Assembly (NCBI GenBank): GCA_028869035.1 | Contig: JAGWTL010000024.1 | Span: 1 to 16,160 of the forward strand | DNA from: Burkholderiales bacterium | GTDB lineage: Bacteria; Pseudomonadota; Gammaproteobacteria; Burkholderiales; Burkholderiaceae_C | Length of the DNA stretch: 16,160 bases | Reading direction: 5' to 3' | In this document: positions 6,517-15,178 of the stretch, one piece after another | Numbering within the stretch: position 1 is the stretch's first letter | Layout: each line of letters begins with the position of its first letter | Program-made: the position numbers and the translations under genes | Notes under the pieces: generated by a model | What the model saw: the letters and a program-made list of their open reading frames with translations, nothing else | Databases searched by the model: none | What the model was told of the DNA's origin: nothing

Positions 6517-7629
6517 ATGCATATAAAAAAAGCGGCGCTGCTCGTCGCGTTGGGAATCATTTGGCATGGCAGTTTGATGGCCCAGACCGACTGGGTCATC
6601 GGTCAGTCTGCGCCCCTTAGCGGCAGCAATGCCGTGTTCGGCAAGGACATCCGGGATGGCGCCCTGGCCTATTTCAAGTCCGTCAACGCCCAGGGTGGCG
6701 TCAATGGCGTGCCCATCGAACTGATCACCCTGGACGACCAGAACCAGCGCAAGATCGCCGGCGAGAACACCGCCAAGCTGCTGCAGACCAAGGGCCTGGT
6801 GGCCCTCTTCGGCTACGCCTCGGCCACCCTGAGCCTGGACGCCATGCCCCAGGCCGAAAAGGCCGGTGTGCTGTTCTTCGCCCCCTTCTCGGGCGCCAAC
6901 CCGGTGCGCAAACCCAGCCCCGTGGTCTACACCCTGCGCGCTTCCTATGGCGACGAGCTGGAAAAGATGCTTTCCTTCTGGACCGGCCTGGGCATGAAAC
7001 AGGTGGTAGTGGTGCACTACGACGACGAGGTCGGCGTACAGAACCTGGGGGTGGTCAAGGACTACCTCGCGCGCCAGGGCAAGCAACCGCTGGCCTTCGC
7101 GCTGGAACGCAACGCCAAGATCGACGATGCCCGCTTCAATGAGCTGGTGGCCCTCAAGCCCGACGTCATCATCAACACCGTGCTCTCCGGCCCGGCCGCC
7201 GAGATCAGCAAGCGCCTGGTGGCCAGGGGGCTCTTCGTCCCCATGTCCAGCCTGTCCTTCGTCGGCGCGCAGCAGTACATCGACGCGGCCGGCGACGCCG
7301 GGGCCGGTGTGTCCATCTCCCAGGTGGTGCCCAATACCTCAGCCTCGCTGCCCGTCATCCGCGAGTGCGACAAGGCCTTGCAGGACAGCGGCATCACCGC
7401 CCCCATGAACAGCACGCACCTGGAAGCATGCATAGCCGCCAAGGTACTGACCGAAGCCATGCGCCGCAGCAAGAAACCGGGCGAACCCAAGGCCCTGCTG
7501 ACCGCTTTGCGCAACCTGGGCAGCTACGACACCGGCGGCTACACGGTGCACTACGGCCCGGAACAGAACCACGGCAGCAAATACGTGGAACTGGGCATGG
7601 TCGCGCGCGGCGGCAAACTGCGCAGGTAA
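6517..7629 (+). CDS. ABC-transporter substrate-binding protein, Leu/Ile/Val-binding (LivK-like) type, copy 1
   Basis: About 370 residues. A Sec signal peptide (MHIKKAALLVALGIIWHGSLMAQ) is followed by a type I periplasmic-binding fold with IGQSAPLSGSNAVFGKDIRDG, LTLDDQNQRKIAGENTAKLL and the hinge region ALFGYASATLSLDAMPQAEKAGVLFFAPFSGA. The family binds amino acids, amides or related small molecules in the periplasm and delivers them to a LivHMGF permease. No permease or ATPase genes are present here, so it is an orphan. An alternative GTG start lies two codons upstream at 6511; ATG 6517 gives a cleaner signal peptide. It follows the CoA-transferase by about 60 bp of relatively AT-rich DNA, so it may be in the same operon or have its own promoter. 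It is a tandem paralogue of the next gene. The ligand is unknown. Confidence 0.88.
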   Translation: MHIKKAALLVALGIIWHGSLMAQTDWVIGQSAPLSGSNAVFGKDIRDGALAYFKSVNAQGGVNGVPIELITLDDQNQRKIAGENTAKLLQTKGLVALFGYASATLSLDAMPQAEKAGVLFFAPFSGANPVRKPSPVVYTLRASYGDELEKMLSFWTGLGMKQVVVVHYDDEVGVQNLGVVKDYLARQGKQPLAFALERNAKIDDARFNELVALKPDVIINTVLSGPAAEISKRLVARGLFVPMSSLSFVGAQQYIDAAGDAGAGVSISQVVPNTSASLPVIRECDKALQDSGITAPMNSTHLEACIAAKVLTEAMRRSKKPGEPKALLTALRNLGSYDTGGYTVHYGPEQNHGSKYVELGMVARGGKLRR

Positions 7630-7684
7630 GCATGTTTCTGCAACCTTTGCTTACACCGTCGTACGGCTGCACACAGGTGTTTCG

Positions 7685-7732
7685 GTTTCAGGCCTAGCCC
7701 TGAAACATCTCCATGGTTCACCATGGAACCAT
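7685..7732. repeat. Two consecutive hairpins between the tandem receptor genes
   Basis: GTTTCAGG (7685-7692) pairs with CCTGAAAC (7699-7706) across a 6-base loop. ATGGTTC (7713-7719) pairs with GAACCAT (7726-7732) across another 6-base loop. CCATGG occurs three times (7711, 7721, 7741). No T run follows either hairpin, so these may be attenuator or stabilising structures, or operator-like dyads, rather than terminators. The rest of the 125-bp gap shows no other recognisable signal. Confidence 0.55.
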
Positions 7733-7754
7733 ATTGCAATCCATGGAAAAAATC

Positions 7755-8888
7755 ATGAAAATTCGACACTTCAAGCACACGTCGGGCCTCGCGGCGCTGC
7801 TGTGTGCGTTGGGCGGTTTGCTGCACGGTGCAGCACAGGCCCAGGCCACCTGGGTCGTCGGCCAGTCGGCCCCACTCTCGGGCAACAACGCCGTCTTCGG
7901 CAAGGACATCCGGGATGGCGCTCAGGCCTGGTTCAAGCTGGTCAACAGCCGGGGTGGAATCCACGGCAGCCCGGTCGAACTCCTCACCCTGGACGACCAG
8001 AACCAGCGCAAGATCGCCGGTGAAAACACCGCCAAGCTGCTGCAGACCAAGGGTCTGGTGGCCCTGTTCGGCTACGGCTCGGCCACGCTGAGCCTGGACG
8101 CCATGCCCCAGGCCGAAAAGGCCGGTGTGCTGTTCTTCGCCCCCTTCTCGGGTGCCAACCCGGTGCGCAAGCCCAGCCCCGTGGTCTACACCCTGCGCGC
8201 CTCCTATGGCGACGAGCTGGAAAAGATGCTGGCTTTCTGGACCGGCCTGGGCCTCAAGCAGGTGGTGGTGGTGCACTACGACGACGAGGTCGGCGTGCAG
8301 AACCTGAGCGTGGTCACCGAGTACCTGGTGCGCCAGGGCAAAACGCCCAAGGCCTTCGCGCTGCAGCGCAACGCCACGATCGACGCGGCCAAGATGAATG
8401 CGCTGGTGGCCCTGCAGCCCGAGGTCATCATCAACACCGTGCTCTCCGGCCCGGCCGCCGAGATCAGCAAGCAGCTGTCCGCCCGCGGACTCTACGTGCC
8501 CATGTCCAGCCTGTCCTTTGTCGGCGCGCAGCAGTACATCGACGCCGCCGGGGCCGCCGGGGCCGGGGCCTCGATCTCCCAGGTGGTGCCCAACGCCGCC
8601 GCCTCGCTGCCCGTCATCCGTGAATGCGGCAAGGCCTTGCAGGACAGCGGCATCACCGCCCCCATGAACAGCACGCACCTGGAAGCCTGCATAGCCGCCA
8701 AGGTGCTGACCGAAGCCATGCGCCGCAGCAAGAAACCGGGCGAACCCAAGGCCCTGCTGGCTGCCCTACGCAACCTGGGAAGTTACGACGTCGGTGGCTA
8801 CACGGTGCACTACGGCCCGGAACAGAACCACGGCAGCAAGTTCGTGGAACTGGCCATGGTTACGCGCGATGGCCGACTGCGCAACTGA
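7755..8888 (+). CDS. ABC-transporter substrate-binding protein, Leu/Ile/Val-binding (LivK-like) type, copy 2
   Basis: About 377 residues from ATG 7755, which gives the signal peptide MKIRHFKH followed by GLAALLCALGGLLHGAAQAQA. In-frame ATGs at 7713 and 7743 would add a hydrophilic extension, and a weak GGA lies 7 bases before 7755. The mature protein is a type I periplasmic-binding fold about 86% identical (hand count of the aligned mature parts) to the preceding gene. Long stretches are invariant, for example SATLSLDAMPQAEKAGVLFF and MNSTHLEACIAAKVLTEAMR. Differences cluster in NSRGGIHGSPVEL and in the region around KTPKAFALQRNATIDAAKMN, where the copies may differ in ligand contact or surface. 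It is followed by a strong intrinsic terminator. No membrane or ATPase partner is encoded nearby. The ligand is unknown. Confidence 0.88.
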   Translation: MKIRHFKHTSGLAALLCALGGLLHGAAQAQATWVVGQSAPLSGNNAVFGKDIRDGAQAWFKLVNSRGGIHGSPVELLTLDDQNQRKIAGENTAKLLQTKGLVALFGYGSATLSLDAMPQAEKAGVLFFAPFSGANPVRKPSPVVYTLRASYGDELEKMLAFWTGLGLKQVVVVHYDDEVGVQNLSVVTEYLVRQGKTPKAFALQRNATIDAAKMNALVALQPEVIINTVLSGPAAEISKQLSARGLYVPMSSLSFVGAQQYIDAAGAAGAGASISQVVPNAAASLPVIRECGKALQDSGITAPMNSTHLEACIAAKVLTEAMRRSKKPGEPKALLAALRNLGSYDVGGYTVHYGPEQNHGSKFVELAMVTRDGRLRN

Positions 8889-8916
8889 GTTTCCAAAGGG
8901 GGTATGAGGGCATTGC

Positions 8917-8943
8917 AAAGGGCGCCAGTGGCGCCCTTTTTTT
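8917..8943 (+). terminator. Intrinsic (rho-independent) terminator after receptor copy 2
   Basis: A perfect 10-bp stem, AAAGGGCGCC (8917-8926) with GGCGCCCTTT (8930-8939), has a 3-base loop AGT and runs into seven consecutive T residues (8937-8943). It lies 29 bp after the stop codon and ends the plus-strand transcript before the convergent transglutaminase gene. Confidence 0.95.
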
Positions 8944-8963
8944 GCCCTTGAATTGCCACGGAC

Positions 8964-10076
8964 TCAGGCCGTGATCTCGCGTGCCGTGATCTGGTACCTG
9001 AAGGCGTCAGGCGAGTAGGAGTCCAGGCGCTCGTCACCGGTCTCGGCCACCGGGTACATCAGGAAACCGAGCTTGGGGCCCCCGCTGCCGGGCAGGGCCA
9101 CGTCGTGTGCCATGTTCCAGGCCAGCCAGTTGCCTTCCCAGCCGCCGAACAGGGCCGCATTCAGGGGCGCCACCACGGGGTGCTTCGTGTCCTTGATCCA
9201 CTCGGCTGTTTCCAGGCGCATGACCTTGGCCACGTCGGCCGGGTCCATGGCCACCCAGCCGTAGTCCTTCAGGTACACCTCGGCGCGGCAATGCTGCGCG
9301 CCCTTGAGGCTGGCCGGGTTGCCGCCGAGTTCCTTGTAGCCGAAGGCCGAGGGCGCCAGGCGCAGGCCGTAGACGTCACGCGCGGGCAGACCCACGGCGC
9401 GGCACATGCCGACGAAGATGGCATTGAGGTCGGCGCACTTGCCGCCCAGATTGCCAGTCTCCAGCATGGCCTTGATGTCGCCCTCGCCGCAGCCGCGCAC
9501 CTTGGGCTCACGGTAAGTATTGGTGACCACCCAGTTGTAGATGGCGCGCGCCTTGTCCACATCGGTCTTGGCGCCGTGCGTGGCTTCAAGCGCGGTCTTG
9601 CGCACGATGCCATCGGTGGGCAGCAGGGCCGTGGGCCGGGTCCAGAACCGGAGGTTGGCGGCGGCTTCGGGCACAGGCTTTTTCGCGGCCCAGTTGACGG
9701 CGCGACTGTTGGTCTGGATGCGGGTGGTAAGTTCGACCCAGGGGTTTTTCTCGCCGGGGGCGAACACCACGTGCAAAAGACGCGCGCCGTAGACCGCGTC
9801 GCTGCTCATGCGGGCGGCGCCATTACTGGCATAACTGCTGTCCAGCGAACGCTGCCAGTCGGTATCGACCGAGGGCACCGGCAGCCAGACGCTGGTGGCG
9901 CCTTCGGCCTGTTGAACGTCGACGCGGGTCGTCACCTCGAAAATGCGCCAGGCGCCGGGGCGGGGATGGAACTGGCGCTGCGCCGGCGCGGCCTGGGCCA
10001 GGCTCAGGGCCGGCAGGGTGTAGGCGGCCGACAGGCCTGCTGCGTTCTTCAAAAAGCTTCGACGTTCGTTGGTCAT
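8964..10076 (-). CDS. Tat-exported transglutaminase-like (papain-fold) protein
   Basis: A 370-residue protein beginning MTNERRSFLKNAAGLSAAY, a clear twin-arginine (Tat) signal (RRSFLK), with probable cleavage near residue 30. A beta-rich N-terminal part (about 40-130) precedes a transglutaminase-like core. The catalytic triad is recognisable as Cys214 in GGKCADLNAIFVGMCRAVGL, His262 in QHCRAEVYLKDYGW and Asp278 in VAMDPADV. The family includes peptidases, amidases and cross-linking enzymes acting on proteins or peptides in the periplasm; the substrate is not predictable. ATG 10076 is chosen because a GGAG lies 8 bases upstream and the Tat signal starts there; the frame stays open upstream to 10250 without homology. 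It is divergent from the Tgl-like gene, with 172 bp between the two starts. Confidence 0.9.
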   Translation of the reverse strand: MTNERRSFLKNAAGLSAAYTLPALSLAQAAPAQRQFHPRPGAWRIFEVTTRVDVQQAEGATSVWLPVPSVDTDWQRSLDSSYASNGAARMSSDAVYGARLLHVVFAPGEKNPWVELTTRIQTNSRAVNWAAKKPVPEAAANLRFWTRPTALLPTDGIVRKTALEATHGAKTDVDKARAIYNWVVTNTYREPKVRGCGEGDIKAMLETGNLGGKCADLNAIFVGMCRAVGLPARDVYGLRLAPSAFGYKELGGNPASLKGAQHCRAEVYLKDYGWVAMDPADVAKVMRLETAEWIKDTKHPVVAPLNAALFGGWEGNWLAWNMAHDVALPGSGGPKLGFLMYPVAETGDERLDSYSPDAFRYQITAREITA

Positions 10077-10144
10077 CAAGGGCGCTCCGTCATGGTGTGG
10101 AAACCGCCGGCGGGGCAGGTCAAGATGCCTCACAACAGCGTGAA

Positions 10145-10162
10145 CACGATGGAAATATCGTG
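10145..10162. promoter_or_regulatory. Inverted repeat in the divergent transglutaminase promoter region
   Basis: CACGAT (10145-10150) and ATCGTG (10157-10162) form an exact dyad with a 6-base spacer. The 18-bp size and its position in the shared upstream region of two divergent genes would suit a dimeric regulator. No regulator gene is adjacent, so this is only a candidate site. Confidence 0.35.
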
Positions 10163-10208
10163 CTGCCCAGACTACCGAGTCCACCTCACCCCGGAGTAAT
10201 CCCCGAGT

Positions 10209-10235
10209 TTGACCCCACGAGTCTTGGGGTATATT
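10209..10235 (+). promoter_or_regulatory. Possible promoter of the Tgl-like gene with an internal dyad
   Basis: TTGACC (10209-10214) and TATATT (10230-10235) are separated by 15 bp, slightly short for a sigma-70 promoter. An inverted repeat, ACCCCA (10212-10217) with TGGGGT (10225-10230), fills the spacer and overlaps both elements, where a repressor could act or a hairpin could form. Transcription would begin near 10242, only a few bases before ATG 10249. Confidence 0.4.
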
Positions 10236-10248
10236 GATTCCCACACCC

Positions 10249-11424
10249 ATGAGAAAGCTGCCGGAGACCTACAACACGATGGAGCAGACAGGGCCCATGC
10301 CCGTCAGTCGCGGTGTCCTCCTGCGCGATACGGACGGCACCCCACCCGAACGCCGGTGCCATGCCATCCTGGAACGGTTCGCTGCCAGCGAACTGGCCGC
10401 ACGGGTGCACGCCGAAGCCGGCGAGGACGGCGCAGGCCCCTGGCTGCGTCTGCGGCTGGACCACAGCAGCACACAGGCCTGGGCGCCGGGCCACGACACC
10501 ATGGATCTGGCCCGCTCCCTGGGCCTGCGCACCCAGGACAGCGAAGCCGATCTGCAGCGCGAAATCCTGCTCACCCTGCTGATGAGCCCGACCGGCCTGG
10601 ACATTCCCTGCGTGGACGAGCTGGAATCGGCCATCCACATCCGCCGCAATATCGTGCGCGCCGCGCGTCGCACCACCCTGGCCTTCGAAACCGATGCGGC
10701 CGAACGCCCGCAGGACTGCTGGACCTACCACGAGGACAAGGGTTTCACCCTGCTGCCCGGCGTGCCCCTGATCGACGCCCTCATCAAGACCACGCAGCCC
10801 GCAGTCTCGGGCCGGCTCTATTCCTTCTCCTGCTACCGCGCCACCGAGTACGTGACACTGCTGGGCATTGCCCAGGAACTGGCACGCAGCAACACCGAGC
10901 TGTTCGAGCGCCTGCAGGGCGTCTGGCGCCAGCGCGCCATCATGTCCGAGGAGTTCCACACCGTGTTTCTGCGCGAACAGGGTTCGATGGAAGCACCCGT
11001 GCCGCCCCTGTACTACGTGCCCGGCGACCGCGTCTGGTTCCGCAACCCCGACGAAGCGTCGGCCGACGCCTGCGGTTTCGAGGGCTCCTGGGTCATGTAC
11101 CTGGGCGGCGGCCTGTTCACCAACTTCTGGAAGCAGCAGCAGCCCTATACCCTGACCGACAAGTGCGTGGAAATCTACCACTGGCGCAACGGCATGTACC
11201 GCGACGAAAAAGGTGAAGTGCGCATCGACGAGGAACGCATCAAGCCCCTGATCGCCGCCACCCTGGCCAATCCGGTCGAGCTGGCGCGGGTCATGGCGCG
11301 CATGACCCGCTGGCGCGAGCCGCGCGGCGTCTACACCGAGGCCGGCGGCTGCATGGACACCACCCGCGAGTTCGCGCGCTGGGTGCGTCCGGGCACCAGC
11401 GACATGCCCATCCCCAGAACCTGA
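10249..11424 (+). CDS. Protein resembling Bacillus transglutaminase Tgl (protein-glutamine gamma-glutamyltransferase), active site altered
   Basis: A 391-residue protein with no signal peptide. From my recall of the B. subtilis Tgl sequence, four segments match in order with similar spacing: IRRNIVRAAR (131-140; Tgl LRMNIVAAAK), GRLYSFSCYRATE (188-200; Tgl GPFYAFECATA, catalytic Cys116), GDRVWFRNPD (259-268; Tgl GDCLYFKNPE) and EGSWVMYLG (278-286; Tgl RGENVILLG). Cys195 matches the nucleophile, but Tgl Glu115, Glu187 and His200 correspond to Ser194, Ser280 and Asn292. About 120 residues precede the Tgl-like core and about 95 follow the last motif, against a 245-residue Bacillus protein. Tgl cross-links spore-coat proteins; a non-sporing host implies another role. 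The start could instead be TTG 10234, or ATG 10279 with a GGAG 12 bases upstream. Without a search, the family call is probable, not certain. Confidence 0.65.
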   Translation: MRKLPETYNTMEQTGPMPVSRGVLLRDTDGTPPERRCHAILERFAASELAARVHAEAGEDGAGPWLRLRLDHSSTQAWAPGHDTMDLARSLGLRTQDSEADLQREILLTLLMSPTGLDIPCVDELESAIHIRRNIVRAARRTTLAFETDAAERPQDCWTYHEDKGFTLLPGVPLIDALIKTTQPAVSGRLYSFSCYRATEYVTLLGIAQELARSNTELFERLQGVWRQRAIMSEEFHTVFLREQGSMEAPVPPLYYVPGDRVWFRNPDEASADACGFEGSWVMYLGGGLFTNFWKQQQPYTLTDKCVEIYHWRNGMYRDEKGEVRIDEERIKPLIAATLANPVELARVMARMTRWREPRGVYTEAGGCMDTTREFARWVRPGTSDMPIPRT

Positions 11425-11763
11425 GCGTCACGCGCAGACGCATGCAGGTGCGGCACACCTTCGTCGACGGTCTCGCGAAGCCCCGCACCGGATGGCGCCG
11501 ACTTTCGGCGGATGGCTCTGCGACTACGCCCGTATGACGGTCCATTTTTTCCTTGTGCCGGAAGGTTTTCTCGCCATGCTGCGGCCCTGACCCGCTTGTG
11601 GCTCGATGATGAATCTGTGCCGGCCCCCGAGCCGGGGCCAGGCTCTGGCGCCCACCGTGCGTGCGCTCAAGGAAACGCCGAACAAGCACCTCTGTTCGGA
11701 CTGAGCTTGGCCGGTCCCGAGCCGGGTCGAAGGGCTCAACGCGAACGGACTGGTCCAGCGCAC
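11425..11763. other. Non-coding interval between convergent genes
   Basis: These 339 bases separate the convergent Tgl-like and tlpA genes. Short open frames exist on both strands, but none resembles a protein or has a ribosome-binding site. A dyad GGCCCC (11622-11627) with GGGGCC (11634-11639) and a degenerate palindromic repeat (11694-11748) are present. No T-tailed terminator was found for either gene. Confidence 0.7.
11694..11748. repeat. Degenerate copy of the GTTCGG-CTGAGCTTG palindromic repeat
   Basis: GTTCGGACTGAGCTTG (11694-11709 after shift) and GTCGAAGGGCTCAACGCG then AACGG (to 11748) match the two ends of the repeat inside alaS (13400-13459). The central part has diverged to GCCGGTCCCGAGCCGG. 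Its presence outside a gene shows that this repeat family is dispersed. Confidence 0.65.
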
Positions 11764-12305
11764 TCAGGTCGAAACGCCGCTGGCCCGCTGGGACTTGCCG
11801 CGCAGCAGCGGCTCGACGAGCGCCATGGCCTCGCGGCCCGACCAGTCCACCTCGCCGCGCACGCGCTGGCGCGGCCGGCCCCCGGCGTCGATCAGGAGGG
11901 TGGTGGGCAGCACATTGGCCCCCCAGGCACGGGCAGCCTCGCTTTGCGGATCCAGCAGCACCGTGAGGTTCAGGCCGCTGGACTGCAGGTACTGGGCGAT
12001 ACGGCGCGGGCCCTCGCCCACGTTGAGCGCCAGCACCTGCAACTGCTCGGGGCCGTAGATCTCGGCCAGTTGCTGCAGCGAGGGCATCTCGGCGCGGCAG
12101 GGCGGGCACCAGGTGGCCCAGAAGTTGAGCACGACGGCGCGGCCGCGCAGTTCGGCCAGGGTCCAGGTCTTGCCCTGCATGTCCAGCGCCTGCAGCGCGG
12201 GGGCCGGTCGGTTGGCCGGCCAGGGGGTCACGTCGTAGCCGCGCTGCGCGAGCGCCGGAAGCGTCACTGCACCGAGAGCCCAGCCGAGAAGCGTGCGGCG
12301 GTCCA

Positions 12306-12306
<1 letters not shown>
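11764..12306 (-). CDS. TlpA/ResA-like thiol-disulfide oxidoreductase
   Basis: A 180-residue thioredoxin-fold protein. The N-terminus MDRRTLLGWALGAVTLPALAQ is a Sec or Tat-like export signal (twin arginine with weak consensus), placing the protein in the periplasm. The redox motif WCPPC lies at 66-70 within VVLNFWATWCPPCRAEMPSL. The family cis-proline is P134 in NVLPTTLLIDAGG. TlpA/ResA proteins are periplasmic thiol reductants, for instance in cytochrome c maturation; the partner here is unknown. Its ATG shares one base with the alaS stop (TGATG), indicating translational coupling with alaS. The last 10 or so residues are probably disordered. Confidence 0.93.
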
Positions 12307-14990
<2,684 letters not shown>

Positions 14991-15046
14991 GGTTTTCCAG
15001 GACGGGGCTGCCGCTCCCCCGGGGACTGCGGCACGCACGTAACTGC

Positions 15047-15074
15047 TTGATTTATTTGAACTATCGATTATAAG
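15047..15074. promoter_or_regulatory. Overlapping divergent promoter elements between alaS and the aldehyde dehydrogenase gene
   Basis: On the minus strand, TATAAT (15072-15067) is a perfect -10 for alaS, with no good -35. On the plus strand, TTGATT (15047-15052) and TATAAG (15069-15074) are 16 bp apart and point toward the dehydrogenase. The two -10 elements overlap on opposite strands, so the promoters may compete. This short AT-rich patch is the only promoter-like stretch in the 188-bp gap. Confidence 0.55.
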
Positions 15075-15178
15075 TTTGAGGGCCTGCCGGACTGGCTGTC
15101 GCCCCTGTGATGCCCCCACACGCGACTCACTGGCAAAATCAGCCGCCACGCCCCACACCACCACCGAAGAGACACACC

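Noticed and set aside
7685..7732. Hairpins between the receptor genes as a small CRISPR or riboswitch
   Set aside because: There are no regularly spaced direct repeats, and the structure is too short and simple for a known riboswitch class.
9105..10199. A 364-codon plus-strand frame opposite the papain-like transglutaminase
   Set aside because: The minus strand encodes a protein with a Tat signal and catalytic triad; the plus translation shows no family motif.
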